From contig CAVZYN010000002.1 of the NCBI GenBank assembly GCA_963779515.1, forward strand, positions 62,001-126,000: 64,000 nt of DNA, written 5' to 3'. The translations under genes and the position numbers were made by a program. A model generated the notes under the pieces. That model was not told the origin of the DNA. It saw nothing but the letters and a program-made list of their open reading frames with translations, and made no database searches. Origin of the DNA: CAVZYN01 sp963779515. Lineage in GTDB: Bacteria > Pseudomonadota > Alphaproteobacteria > Rhizobiales > Hyphomicrobiaceae. Shown here one piece after another: positions 39,116 through 48,502 of the stretch; positions within the stretch are counted from its first letter, which is position 1; every line of letters begins with the position of its first letter.

Positions 39116-39853
39116 CTAGCGGCGCACCAAGTAGGCCAAGTTGCGGGCGTCGAAATAAGAGAGTGACCATTCAATCGGCTGAGCGCTCGCGTCGCGCGCG
39201 AGTCGATCGACGCGAAGAAGGGCATGTCCTGGCGGAACCTGCAACAACGCCGCCAGTACCGGCTCGGCATTCGTGGCCGTTGCCGTCTCGACGGCCTCAG
39301 CAACATTGATGCCATAGGCCCTGCGGTAAAGTGGGAACAGCAGCGGTTCGCGCAATGTGCCGTTCTCATCGAGATCTGGGAATTGAGCCGCGCGCAGAAC
39401 AATGGTCTCGGAGCCTCGTTGTCCGATCGACGTTTGGAGCAGTCGCTTAATCCTAATAACGCTGTCGCTGGCTGCCAAGCCAAGTTTCAACGACTCGCTC
39501 TGGGTGGGCAGGTCAATTCCAAAGTCGACAGCGGTGGCACGATAGTCGAGGGGCGCATCACCAACGCAAATACTTCCAAAGCGTGAGAGTTCGACGTCGT
39601 CGCTGGCGGTTTTGACGAACGTCCCTCTACCTTGCTTGCGGACCAGTAAGTTTTCACGCTCAAGGCTCTCCACAGCCTTGCGCACGGTTCCGATACTGAC
39701 ACCATATTGGTTTGCAAGCGTCGTTTCGTTGGGCAGCGCCAGATGAGCTTGCCACTCGTGTTCGACAATGCGTTTTCGCAAGAAATCTGCCACCTGGACG
39801 TAGAGCGGCCGAAAAGAAGCACGTATCGGCTCGATGGCCTGAGCAAAAGACAT
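39116..39853 (-). CDS. GntR/HutC-family transcriptional regulator
   Basis: ATG 39853 (MSFAQAIEPIRASFRPLYVQ) has AAGGA eight bases upstream; the ATG six bases earlier (39859) is too close to it. The N-terminal GntR winged helix spans about residues 17-85 (LYVQVADFLRKRIVEHEWQ, LPNETTLANQYGVSIGTVRKAV, VRKQGRGTFV). The C-terminal UTRA domain spans about 95-240 and ends WSLSYFDARNLAYLVRR. HutC-type regulators repress catabolic or uptake operons and respond to a pathway metabolite. No obvious target operon adjoins it. Confidence 0.88.
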   Translation of the reverse strand: MSFAQAIEPIRASFRPLYVQVADFLRKRIVEHEWQAHLALPNETTLANQYGVSIGTVRKAVESLERENLLVRKQGRGTFVKTASDDVELSRFGSICVGDAPLDYRATAVDFGIDLPTQSESLKLGLAASDSVIRIKRLLQTSIGQRGSETIVLRAAQFPDLDENGTLREPLLFPLYRRAYGINVAEAVETATATNAEPVLAALLQVPPGHALLRVDRLARDASAQPIEWSLSYFDARNLAYLVRR

Positions 39854-39932
39854 GATCATTTTCCTTCGAAGCTGCGCCTTGCAGAGACTTATCCACGCTA
39901 GGCTTGCACTGAGCTTGGCGAATGATGTCATT

Positions 39933-39972
39933 TAATCAATGGTGCGGGCGAGTAATCAATGGTGCGGGCGAG
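39933..39972. repeat. perfect tandem duplication of a 20-bp unit
   Basis: The unit that begins TAATCAATGG and ends GCGGGCGAG occurs twice head to tail (39933-39952 and 39953-39972), 80 bp upstream of the GntR-family gene start. It could be a duplicated operator or a replication-slippage product. The surrounding 700 bp to 40637 contain no supported gene. Confidence 0.7.
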
Positions 39973-40637
39973 GTGGAGGCGAGATGTCCTGGAAGTCCTT
40001 CTTGATGGGTTGCGGTTCCCGCCGTCGGTACGTTTTGAGATGCGAACGTTTTGCACTTGCACGGACGAGAGGCTGCCGGATTGGTGGCAGGTCTGCGTGA
40101 ACAACAGCACAAATTGTGATTAATTCCGGGCCTGCTGATATCTGCCTGAGATGTGTCGTACTCGTCCGAGATAGGTCCGCATTTTTCGTCAAGCCTCTGT
40201 ATGAGCGACGTTAGGGCGATGATCTATTCGAGCATATTATTTGTTGGAGGTTGCACTATGCGCGGCACTCGCGGCGCCGACAGAGAATTTGCGGTTCTCA
40301 ATCCAAAGCCAGCACCTCTGTGCCGGACCAAAAATTTAGCATGCCGCTGAAAAAACTTGAGATTCTGTAGCATATCCTCAGATATCTCCATATTGAAGAT
40401 GAGATAGCGCCTTGTTTCACGCGGACGTTCAAACGCGCCTAGAGACAGAGATGGATAGGTCGATGAGATGGTCTACCCAGGGTAGATTTAGGGCACAGAT
40501 GAACCGTAGACAACGTGGGTCGGCAATTCACTTGTTGAAAAAATTGTTCTCTGCGGCTGGGAGCCTGTCCGAGCGAATTCGGTGTCACCGAATCGCCACT
40601 TACCTGTCATTGAGTATGGGGGAGGGAATGCGAAAGA

Positions 40638-41102
40638 ATGACGCGGGTGGACAAAAAGCGAGTTGCACGCCGAGTCAAGGCGAACGCTGGGCCGGTAACC
40701 AGGCAAGCAAACACCATTGATCAGCATGTTGGTCGCGAAGTGCGACGGATCAGGCGGGGCGCTGGAATCGCTCTTGCAGACTTTGCTGTCCGGATCGGCA
40801 TTTCGCCGCAGCAACTGCAGAAATATGAATCTGGTACGAATCGGATCACTGCGGTCCGGCTTTTTGAGATCGCGGAAGAGCTGCGTACGCCTATTAGTCA
40901 ATTCTTTTCGGCTGTGACACGCCGAGACGCCAGCTTGGCTGCTGGAGAAGAGCACGGGACGCATGCTTCCGACACGGCGTTGCTCGTAGATCTATTTGGA
41001 CACATTGTTGACGGCCGCGCGCGTGCGGACATCATTGAACTCGCACGCCGCCATGTGATCGACGGTGGTCGCAGGTCGCGAAAGTCGTCCGCGCGCCGCT
41101 GA
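40638..41102 (+). CDS. XRE-family helix-turn-helix protein
   Basis: A 154-residue protein with an XRE-type HTH at about residues 30-90 (DQHVGREVRRIRRGAGIALA, GISPQQLQKYESGTNRITA, LFEIAEELRTPISQFF). The tail is basic and low in complexity. The start at ATG 40638 follows GGGAATGCGAAAGA, a weak ribosome site; ATG near 40629 is out of frame. The HTH resembles the group of alphaproteobacterial regulators that includes SinR-like proteins. Its target is unknown. It is the last regulator before the flagellar cluster. Confidence 0.83.
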   Translation: MTRVDKKRVARRVKANAGPVTRQANTIDQHVGREVRRIRRGAGIALADFAVRIGISPQQLQKYESGTNRITAVRLFEIAEELRTPISQFFSAVTRRDASLAAGEEHGTHASDTALLVDLFGHIVDGRARADIIELARRHVIDGGRRSRKSSARR

Positions 41103-41681
41103 TAAACGTTTCAGCCGTATTTCGATAGCCAGCATATGGCCAGCATGGAGGAGGCGCGCCGCAGCGACGAGGTAGCCGACACAAGCAGCCGGCTTCGGAT
41201 CGGGCAGAGGCCTACGTCGTGCAGCAGGCATTCGCCCTCGCCGAGCATTTCAGTGGTGCCGGCGGTAGTGACGTCGAATGGGAAGCCGGCCATGGTTAGG
41301 CGACTTGAGTGGCTGGGCGTTGGCGACGCGCATGGTTGACGGCAGCAGCTCATTGAGCCGATTGACTTGGATAGTCGCTGTCGCGGCGAGCACGTTGCGC
41401 AGAAAGGCAGCCGCGAGCGGGCGCCTACAGCCTGGCCCGAAGTGTGAGCTCGTTAAAATTGGTTTCAGCGCTTGTTTAACGTCTGAGGATGTCACGATCG
41501 CGTCCCGCGGCTTCGCGGCAGCGCGCTGAGTTTTTACGGGCAAACCGCTGTTCGATGTCGCGATTGCCGTTGCGTCAAAGTGGTTACATTTTGAATTCGT
41601 GTTGGTTCGACGGCGCAGTCAACGAATTCGTGCTGCCCGCGAACGACGCGGGCAGCACCAAGGTCCGATTGATGGAGAGCG
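41103..41681. other. about 580 bp without a supported gene, with flagellin-terminator hairpin at its right side
   Basis: A 97-codon minus-strand frame (41250-41543) and plus-strand frames exist but show no family or good start. The only clear structure is the hairpin at 41630-41658. Confidence 0.35.
41630..41658. terminator. hairpin terminator downstream of flagellin gene
   Basis: A perfect 12-bp stem, GTGCTGCCCGCG (41630-41641) with CGCGGGCAGCAC (41647-41658), closes a 5-nt loop 24 bp past the flagellin stop. There is no T run, so it is either a terminator or an mRNA-stabilising structure. Confidence 0.65.
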
Positions 41682-42617
41682 TTATCGGAAGAGTGAGAGG
41701 ATATTCTGACTTGAGCTGTTGGCGATGCTGAGTGCCTGGATTCCAAGTTGCTGTTGGACCTGCAGGGCCTGCAATCGAGTGGACTCTTCGTTCATATCGG
41801 CATCGACCAGCTGGCTGACACCACGGTCAATGGCTGATCGCAATGCTGAGACAAAGTCTTTCTGCATACCTATTCGCTGTTTGACAGAACCGAGATTGGT
41901 GGCAGCATCGGTCATTTCACCAATGGCTTTGTCGGCACCTTTGACGTAGCTCTCGAGAGTAGCCAAGTCGGCGGCGCTGTCCGTAAGTGCCGAAATGTCT
42001 AAGTTTTCGATGGAGAAACCGGTTGCGGCGATGGCGCCGGTGGCGTCACGGGTACCATCAACGATGCCGTTGGCGCTACCTGATGCGTCGTAGAGCTTTG
42101 TTGCTGATGTATCGATCGAGATGGTTCCGATTGCAATTGCGCCAGCGGCGTCGCGCGAGAAAGAGGCGACGACGGATTTGGCTGCGTTGTAATCCGTCGC
42201 GGACGAATCGACCGATAGCCAATTTTGTCCGGAAAACGACGCGGATGTTGCCATGCTCTTCAATTGATTTTGAAGCTCGTTGACCTCGCTTTGGACTTTG
42301 GCTCGGTCGATGCCCGGTTCACGGGCTGCAACCAGTTTGCTTTTTATTTCACTGACGACATCGATTGCGCTGCTGATACCGGTATAGGCGACATCGACTG
42401 TTGCCGCGCCGAGGCCGAGGGCATCCTGCACGGTCGACATCGCTTTGTTATCTGATCGCATCGTTGTTGCGATCGACCAGTAAGCAGCATTGTCCTCTGC
42501 CGATCCGACTCGCAAGCCAGTCGAGATCTTATTCTGAGTTTGCAGCATGTCCTTGTTGGTTTGCTGCAGGCTCTGCAACGCAGTCATGGCAGCAAAGTTC
42601 GTATTGATACTGTTCAT
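41682..42617 (-). CDS. flagellin
   Basis: A 311-residue flagellin. The N-terminal D0/D1 region (MNSINTNFAAMTALQSLQQT, KISTGLRVGSAEDNAAYWSI) and the C-terminal D1/D0 region (DMNEESTRLQALQVQQQLGI, ALSIANSSSQNILSLFR) are well conserved and flank a short variable centre. ATG 42617 has GAGGGA upstream. It forms the filament after export by the FlhA/FliQ/FliR gate encoded further on. Flagellin synthesis is expected to be tuned by the FlaF/FlbT pair at 59802-60586. It is similar to the lateral-type flagellins of Bradyrhizobium by pattern. Confidence 0.95.
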   Translation of the reverse strand: MNSINTNFAAMTALQSLQQTNKDMLQTQNKISTGLRVGSAEDNAAYWSIATTMRSDNKAMSTVQDALGLGAATVDVAYTGISSAIDVVSEIKSKLVAAREPGIDRAKVQSEVNELQNQLKSMATSASFSGQNWLSVDSSATDYNAAKSVVASFSRDAAGAIAIGTISIDTSATKLYDASGSANGIVDGTRDATGAIAATGFSIENLDISALTDSAADLATLESYVKGADKAIGEMTDAATNLGSVKQRIGMQKDFVSALRSAIDRGVSQLVDADMNEESTRLQALQVQQQLGIQALSIANSSSQNILSLFR

Positions 42618-43080
42618 GGAGTCCCTCTGAGACCGTATGGATGAATGGGGACATGCCGGTCGCGCCGGCTCGACAAAACGGCTTCATGCCAATTGGCGCA
42701 TTCTCGTTGCGCAATTTGTCGTCTGCAATGTTTAGATGAGAACAATTACTATTGCGTAAATCAAGAACTGCCGAACTTACCTATCTGGCGCCAATTTGAC
42801 GGCGGTCGGTGGGTTCAGCGAAGGCACCCAACCATCTCACGGGTGAATTTGAGCGCAGTTGCGCTGGGCCTGATCAGGGAGATAGGGAATGCTGGGAAAT
42901 TCGGGTGCATCAGAGATCATCTAAATGATGTAATTGGAATGATGTGAATTTCGTGAACTGCTACTTTTAATAATTCGTTAAGTATTTAATTTCAAGTTAT
43001 GGCGACTGGTTAATGAGCGGTTTCCGAAGCTGCGACTTCAGCGAAATCGGCATGCATGGGCGTTATTGAAGGTGTCGGGC
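42618..43080. promoter_or_regulatory. divergent intergenic region upstream of flagellin and the TSUP permease
   Basis: About 460 bp with an AT-rich section (42940-43010). It presumably carries the flagellin promoter and leader. No convincing sigma-54 or sigma-28 element could be picked by eye, and no gene is supported. Confidence 0.4.
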
Positions 43081-43893
43081 GTGACAGAATTTGATATTTT
43101 GATTGCGGTTGGCGGTTTGTTTTTTGCGGGCATTGTGAAAGGGGCAACCGGCATCGGCTATGCGACGTGTGCTCTTCCGTTCCTTGTTGTGACCTTCGGT
43201 TTGAAGGTGGGGATGGCAATATTGACCGTGCCAGCAGTGGTGAGCAATTTTGCAGTATTGGGCAGGGCTAGTCTGCTGAAACAGACGTTGCATCGCTTCT
43301 GGCCGTTTTATGCTGGAATTGTGCCCGGCATCGCGTGTGGTATGGCCATGCTAGGGCTGGTCGACGTCGTTTCCGCAACGCAAATTCTCGGTGTGGTCAC
43401 GCTGATTTATGTGGCTCTTGCCTTCCTGCGTCCCGAGCTCCGGCTTCCTGCTCGGTTCGAACGCCCCGTTGCGTTGCCCGCGGGGTTTCTGAATGGTGTG
43501 CTCACCGGGCTGACCGGTTCCCAAGTTGTGCCGTTGATGCCCTACATGATGGCTCTGAGATTGCCCAGTGGCGAGCAGGTGCAGGCTGTCAATCTAAGTG
43601 TGATTTTCGCGTCAATCACGCTTCTGGCTTCGCTCTGTGTCGCTGGCGTGATGACGCCAAGCATTCTTGCAGCCTCTTGTTTGGGAGCCGTCCCTGCACT
43701 TCTGGGTGTCCGATGTGGTGACCAAATACGCGACAAGCTCCCTGCGGAGGCGTATCGCCGCTTAACTCTTGTCGTGCTCGCGGTGATCGCATTGTCTCTG
43801 CTCGTCCGAATCGACGCTGCCGACAAGCGTGATCTGCAGTGCGCACGGTCTACAGATCAATGTCGGCCGGTACCGCAAGTTGTGCCGCACTGA
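43081..43893 (+). CDS. TSUP (TauE/SafE)-family membrane permease
   Basis: A polytopic membrane protein of about 270 residues. The start chosen is GTG 43081, with AAGGTG six bases upstream; the frame opens at TTG 43066. The family motif GxxKGATGIGYAT is near the N-terminus (FAGIVKGATGIGYATCALPF), and the repeat motif appears again in the second half (FLNGVLTGLTGSQVVPLMPY). About seven to eight hydrophobic helices are visible. TSUP proteins export sulfite, taurine-derived or other anions. The substrate is not predictable here, and its link to motility is unclear. Confidence 0.85.
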   Translation: MTEFDILIAVGGLFFAGIVKGATGIGYATCALPFLVVTFGLKVGMAILTVPAVVSNFAVLGRASLLKQTLHRFWPFYAGIVPGIACGMAMLGLVDVVSATQILGVVTLIYVALAFLRPELRLPARFERPVALPAGFLNGVLTGLTGSQVVPLMPYMMALRLPSGEQVQAVNLSVIFASITLLASLCVAGVMTPSILAASCLGAVPALLGVRCGDQIRDKLPAEAYRRLTLVVLAVIALSLLVRIDAADKRDLQCARSTDQCRPVPQVVPH

Positions 43894-43999
43894 CCGTATA
43901 CCGCTGCCAATCGAAAAATGAATTGTTCCCGGTTCGGCGCTGTGGGCGCTGACAACGGAGTGGTGCTGATGCGCCGATCTGGTCAAGTTTGGAGACGAC

Positions 44000-44467
44000 A
44001 TGTTTGATGTCCGCTCGGAATATCTTTTCGTCTATGGGTCGCTGATGTCAGGCATTGACATTGAGGCTGGATGGTTGGAACGCAGCGCACTTCGTGAGGC
44101 GGGGGCGGTCATTAGCCCGGGTTCGATCCGTGGCCTCATGATTGACGTTGGTCCGTTTCCGGCCGCAATCAATTCGTGCAGCAATATGCATCGAATTTTT
44201 GGTGAGCTCTGGAGCATACCTTCGCTTGCGCCAGAGCTCTGGGCGATATTGAATCGTTATGAGGGCTGCGAGCCGGGATATTCGGGGCCTTATGCCTATC
44301 GGCGTTCGAAGCGCATTGTCCTATGCGAGGATGGTCGCCGCAGAATGGCTTGGGTCTATATCTGGGACCGGCCGAAAGAAGGCTTCTCGCCGATCTACAG
44401 TGGTCGATGGCAACCAAAGACCACCAGGCTATTTCGTGCGCAACAAGACCAACGCGATGCAGCATAG
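44000..44467 (+). CDS. gamma-glutamylcyclotransferase (AIG2/GGCT-like) family protein
   Basis: A 155-residue protein with the GGCT fold motif YLFVYGSLMSGI near the N-terminus. A core with VFGELW-type strands (RIFGELWSIPS), the ILNRYEGCEP segment that usually provides the catalytic Glu, and MAWVYIWD follow. The usual length is 120-170 residues. It is a probable soluble enzyme acting on gamma-glutamyl amines or peptides. The Glu of RYEGCEP is the likely catalytic residue. It is followed convergently by a PilZ gene 22 bp away. Confidence 0.82.
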   Translation: MFDVRSEYLFVYGSLMSGIDIEAGWLERSALREAGAVISPGSIRGLMIDVGPFPAAINSCSNMHRIFGELWSIPSLAPELWAILNRYEGCEPGYSGPYAYRRSKRIVLCEDGRRRMAWVYIWDRPKEGFSPIYSGRWQPKTTRLFRAQQDQRDAA

Positions 44468-44489
44468 AGTGTACGTGGGTCTTCGAAAA

Positions 44490-44798
44490 TCAGCTGTTGG
44501 CGAAATCCAGGAAATCGGCCAAAGCGACAATGTCGCGTTCCTTGAATGCGGTTTGAATTTTGATGCCAAAGCGCTGATTATTGGCCCAGATTATTTGGCA
44601 CTCGAAGGTGCCGACATGTTGGATTGCAAGCACTATCAGATCGCCGGGACAATAATTGTTTTCACCACTCACGCCGAAGCAGTCACTTGAGCGGTCGATG
44701 ATGAGAACCTGCCGTGTCTCGCCGCTCGCTTCGATGATTTGAGCTGGGCAATTAACCGCGTGTCGCGGCTCTCTCCTCCGGTCGCTGGGTTGCGCCAT
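44490..44798 (-). CDS. PilZ-domain protein (c-di-GMP effector candidate)
   Basis: A stand-alone PilZ domain of about 102 residues. ATG 44798 (MAQPSDRRREPRHAVNCPAQ) is chosen over ATG 44816. The RxxxR motif is present (RREPR). The second motif, normally D/NxSxxG, is seen as DRSSDCFGV with one extra residue, so c-di-GMP binding may be altered. It lies beside the fliF operon but on the other strand. Three other PilZ proteins lie at 52420-54806. Confidence 0.75.
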   Translation of the reverse strand: MAQPSDRRREPRHAVNCPAQIIEASGETRQVLIIDRSSDCFGVSGENNYCPGDLIVLAIQHVGTFECQIIWANNQRFGIKIQTAFKERDIVALADFLDFANS

Positions 44799-45075
44799 CT
44801 CGGTGTCTCCCTGCACGATGCCACCACGTTTGAATTCTATCCGGAGGGTGAGCTAGTGGCACCGACCACCTATGCAGGTTCGGAACCGCATTGCGTTCTC
44901 ATCGGCACTCGATCAGATGGGTCGCGAAACATCCAACTCATGCCCGCAGGCAACATAGTGTTTTGATCCTTGCGCGGGCCTTGAAGGGTGCGGAATTTCA
45001 CGTCACCTCCACACAAGCTTGTCTGCGGTATTTCTGAACCGATTGAGCACGAACGTGTTTTGATGGGGTCAGAGG

Positions 45076-46725
45076 GTGCTGGGAAAGTTTCAATTGGCTC
45101 AGTTATGGTCGAACTTGCAAGCACTGGGCGGACGGCGCATTGGAATTCTTGCCGCGATCGGGCTTTCCACGTTCGCAGTTATCGCGTTCGGGAGTCACTA
45201 CCTTGGTCGACCGGAGTATGAGCCGCTCTATGTTGGGCTATCGCATCCTGATGTCGCTCGCATGGGAGCAGCGCTGAAGGACCATGGCATTGCATTCGAT
45301 GTCAGCATGGATGGAACAAAGATCTTGGTTCGCATTGGTGAGACGGCGCGGGCGCGCGCTTTGTTAGCCGAGAAGGGGCTGCCAAACAGCGGGACGACGG
45401 GCTACGAAATCTTCGATAAGCTCGGGGCGATTGGCTTGACGTCGTTTGTTCAGGAAGTGACGCGTTTGCGCGCGCTCGAAGGCGAACTGGCGCGAACTAT
45501 TCTGAGCCTCAAAGGGGTGAAAGCCGCACGGGTTCATTTGGTGTTACCCGAACAGGGTGCACTTCGGCGCAATCGCCAGACTCCGTCGGCTTCAATTGTG
45601 GTCCGCACGGAAATTGCAGGCGATGCCTCGCCGGGACCAGCAATTCGTCATCTGGTGGCAGCGGCGGTCCCAGGTTTGTCCAGCGATCACGTGCGGGTGC
45701 TTGGAACTGACGGGTCAATTCTCGCAGCGGGCAGTGACGGGGCGAGTGCGGTACCGACACAGATGGTCGAACTCGAGCAAAAGATTGGGCGCGGCCTGCA
45801 AGACAATGTGAGGCGAACGCTTTTGCCTTATTTGGGGCACGAGAATTTTGAAGTAAGCGTTACGGTCAGGCTGAACATTGACAAGCGTAAAATAGACGAG
45901 ACTGCCTTTGACCCTGACTCAAAGGTTGAGCGCTCCACGCGCGTCGTCAAGGAGAGTGGAAGCTCCCAAGGCGGGGTTGGCCGCAGCGTCGTTGGCGTCG
46001 AGCGCAACATCCCGGGTGATGCGGCATCGGCACAGTCACCAGAGCAGTTGCGAAAGGCCAACGATCGGCGCGAGGAATTGACGAATTTCGAGGTCAACTC
46101 CCGATCCACATCGACGACCAGTGAGGGCTATCGCATCGAGAACATTGGGGTCGCTGTTGCCGTCAACAGAAAGCTGTTAGCTGGGCAGGGAACCGAACCT
46201 GTCAGTCAAGAAGCGATTGACAAGCAAATGAGCCAGATTGAGCGGCTCGCGAGTTCTGCTGCCGGCATTGATTCTCAGCGGGGGGATCGCCTCACGGTCT
46301 CGGCGCTGGATTTCCTTGCGAAGCCAGCGCCGATCGAGGCTTCGGGTTCCGGCAGCATACTAGTAATGTTCATTCCACTCATCGCGACTGTGTTGAAGTC
46401 CTTGACGGTACTTGCAACGGTCGCTTTGTTGGTTTGGTTCGGGTTGCGACCGGCGGTTAGGGCCCTTGCAATGCAGCCGTCCGCTCCAGCGGCGGCCCTT
46501 GCCGCGGCGTCGGTGGGCAACGCTTCTGCCGCTGGAAGTAAACAGGCGAGCGCGTTAGCTGGTTCTCCACAATCGGGCATGACGATGCTACCTGGTGGGG
46601 CTGGACCAGCGCTCAGCTCGTCTGACGGCTCAGGTTCTCGGATGCCCCAGAAGCGTCTGGAACAGATCGTCGCCGATAATTCAGACCAAGCTAGCGCAGT
46701 ACTGAAACATTGGATTCGGGGCTGA
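45076..46725 (+). CDS. fliF: flagellar MS-ring protein FliF
   Basis: A 549-residue FliF. The N-terminal membrane helix (RIGILAAIGLSTFAVIAFGS) is followed by the ring-building motifs (EYEPLYVGLSHPDVARMGAA, NSGTTGYEIFDKLGAIGLTS, LSLKGVKAARVHLVLPEQ). The C-terminal helix (ILVMFIPLIATVLKSLTVLA) precedes the FliG-binding tail (MPQKRLEQIVADNSDQASAVLKHWI). The start is GTG 45076; no better codon was found. It forms the inner-membrane base of the flagellar motor. The fliH-like gene begins 6 bp after its stop. Confidence 0.95.
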   Translation: MLGKFQLAQLWSNLQALGGRRIGILAAIGLSTFAVIAFGSHYLGRPEYEPLYVGLSHPDVARMGAALKDHGIAFDVSMDGTKILVRIGETARARALLAEKGLPNSGTTGYEIFDKLGAIGLTSFVQEVTRLRALEGELARTILSLKGVKAARVHLVLPEQGALRRNRQTPSASIVVRTEIAGDASPGPAIRHLVAAAVPGLSSDHVRVLGTDGSILAAGSDGASAVPTQMVELEQKIGRGLQDNVRRTLLPYLGHENFEVSVTVRLNIDKRKIDETAFDPDSKVERSTRVVKESGSSQGGVGRSVVGVERNIPGDAASAQSPEQLRKANDRREELTNFEVNSRSTSTTSEGYRIENIGVAVAVNRKLLAGQGTEPVSQEAIDKQMSQIERLASSAAGIDSQRGDRLTVSALDFLAKPAPIEASGSGSILVMFIPLIATVLKSLTVLATVALLVWFGLRPAVRALAMQPSAPAAALAAASVGNASAAGSKQASALAGSPQSGMTMLPGGAGPALSSSDGSGSRMPQKRLEQIVADNSDQASAVLKHWIRG

Positions 46726-46730
46726 CCACG

Positions 46731-47357
46731 ATGTCCCGAGGCTTGCCGCTCAAAAACATACTCGAAGATTTTGCGCGGGTCGCTGGCCCGGGCATTCGGA
46801 CCGACGATACCACATTGCCGTCGCTCTGCGGCGGGCATCCGCTCAGAAGTCAGATCGAGCAGAGGATTGCCGATGCCTACGAGCGTGGCGTCTCGGACGG
46901 TCGCGCCACCACGCACGTGGAGATGGAGTTGGCCATTGCGGAGCAGCGGGCAGCGTCGGAATTCGATGGGCTGCGTCAACGGGCCGAATGGGTCACACAG
47001 GAATCCGACGTGCTTGTGTCGCGCTTGATCGATGGGTTTGCCAAACTTGAGCTGGCGATCGTTGAGCCCGTGCAGCAGTTGCTCGTGCCAATCCTACGAG
47101 CTGAACTTCATCAGCAGTTCTTTCGCGACCTTGTAGCCAAGGTCCTACGGTTGCGTGGGGATCTGTCGTCGTTTTCTGTCGAAGTGCACGGGGCAACAGA
47201 CCTCCTCGAGGCGTTACGGACACGTTTGGAACCGCACGGGATCTCAATGATTACACACCCTCAATCAGGCACAGGCCTCACCATCAAGCACGACCAGACT
47301 TTGCTTGAGGCGAATATTGCGGATTGGTGTCATCGTGTCGGTGAGGCCTTGGCATGA
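46731..47357 (+). CDS. fliH: FliH-like flagellar assembly protein
   Basis: A 208-residue, largely helical protein from ATG 46731 (MSRGLPLKNILEDFARVAG). The central coiled coil (IEQRIADAYERGVSDGRATT onward) and the C-terminal domain (ALRTRLEPHGISMITHPQ, LTIKHDQTLLEANIADWCHR) have the layout of FliH/SctL stalk proteins, which regulate the FliI export ATPase. Sequence identity to FliH is low in rhizobia, so this call rests on pattern and on its position between fliF and motB. Its stop overlaps the motB ATG by four bases. Confidence 0.7.
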   Translation: MSRGLPLKNILEDFARVAGPGIRTDDTTLPSLCGGHPLRSQIEQRIADAYERGVSDGRATTHVEMELAIAEQRAASEFDGLRQRAEWVTQESDVLVSRLIDGFAKLELAIVEPVQQLLVPILRAELHQQFFRDLVAKVLRLRGDLSSFSVEVHGATDLLEALRTRLEPHGISMITHPQSGTGLTIKHDQTLLEANIADWCHRVGEALA

Positions 47358-48502
47358 GCGCACAACCCGAGGACGTGGCTGCTCACGAGACGGTCATTAT
47401 TCGGCGCCGGCGGGGGCATGGGGACGATGGTCACCACGGTGGTGCCTGGAAAATAGCATACGCTGACTTCATGACCGCAATGATGGCATTTTTTCTCGTC
47501 ATGTGGCTGGTGAATTCGACCGATCAAAAAACGATTGTTCAAGTAGCAGCTTACTTCAATCCCATTCGCCTGACTGATAAGAGTGCAGCGTCGAAAGGTT
47601 TGCACGACAGCCCAGAAAAGCCGAGTGCACCAAAGCTTGATGCCGCTGCGGCGGACAAAGGCAACCACGGCACAAGATCGGACGCAGAGGCGGGCAAACA
47701 ATCAAAAAAGGAACAAAAGAAGGCGGCTGCGCGTGAGCAAGACCTGCTCGCGGATCCTGCCAAATCGATCTCCGAAATTGCATTGAAGGCGTCCCCGGTT
47801 GGGCCGACTGCAAATGTATCGATCCCGCAAAGTGTCAAGGGCGGGCTGGATGCTGTTGCAGTGCGAGCCATTCGTGATCCGTTTGAGCCTCCATTTCGAC
47901 GGGAGGCAGATGTGGCCCCTCATGTCGATGTCTTGAACCGTGCGAGTGCAATCGAGGCGGCGGCAACGTCGAGCGGTCGACCAGTTGCCGAGCAGGATCT
48001 CAAGAGCGGGACGTTACAAGGCACGCCGACAAATGGCGACGCTGATGGGCAGAGGCTCAAGCGAGCGATCGAGGCACTAGCATCAACTGTTGCTGGTGCG
48101 TTTGGCCCGTTGGTTAGCGCAGAGCACACGGCAGAGGGGCTGCTCATAAGTGTGACAGATCATGCGCGGTTCGGCATGTTCGCGTTGGCGTCTGCTGAGC
48201 CGACGCCTGAGCTCGTCGACCTGCTGCGCCAGATTGGTGCCATGTTGAGTTCGACAACAGGAGCAATCGTCGTGCGTGGCCATACGGATGGCCGTCCATT
48301 TCGCACGATAGCTTATGACAATTGGCGGTTGTCGAGTGCGCGTGCGCACATGACTTATCATATGCTGCTGAGGGGGGGAGTGGACGAGTGGCGGTTTGAG
48401 CGTATCGAGGGGCATGCCGATCGCAGCCCGAAAAGCGACGGTGATAGATTTGCTGCAGACAACCGGAGGATCGAAATCTTGCTACGGTTGCCCAAACCAT
48501 GA
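47354..48502 (+). CDS. motB: flagellar stator protein MotB
   Basis: A 382-residue MotB. The N-terminus is basic. One membrane helix carries the proton-channel Asp (KIAYADFMTAMMAFFLVMWL). A long, low-complexity linker (about 80-230) follows, and then the OmpA-like peptidoglycan-binding domain (AIVVRGHTDGRPF, NWRLSSARAHMTYHMLLRGG, ADNRRIEILLRL). The long linker is usual in rhizobial MotB, which works with MotC. The matching motA is not in the window. The gene overlaps its neighbours on both sides. Confidence 0.95.
   Translation: MSAQPEDVAAHETVIIRRRRGHGDDGHHGGAWKIAYADFMTAMMAFFLVMWLVNSTDQKTIVQVAAYFNPIRLTDKSAASKGLHDSPEKPSAPKLDAAAADKGNHGTRSDAEAGKQSKKEQKKAAAREQDLLADPAKSISEIALKASPVGPTANVSIPQSVKGGLDAVAVRAIRDPFEPPFRREADVAPHVDVLNRASAIEAAATSSGRPVAEQDLKSGTLQGTPTNGDADGQRLKRAIEALASTVAGAFGPLVSAEHTAEGLLISVTDHARFGMFALASAEPTPELVDLLRQIGAMLSSTTGAIVVRGHTDGRPFRTIAYDNWRLSSARAHMTYHMLLRGGVDEWRFERIEGHADRSPKSDGDRFAADNRRIEILLRLPKP

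Noticed and set aside
38693..41103. Search for an ICE end: tRNA gene, direct repeat or integrase
   Set aside because: No tRNA-like fold, no repeat matching the other side near 14-15 kb and no recombinase gene was seen, so no boundary is claimed.
42618..42760. Sigma-54-like TTGGCAT...TTTTG upstream of flagellin
   Set aside because: The spacing between the GG and GC elements and the missing GC dinucleotide do not fit the -24/-12 consensus.
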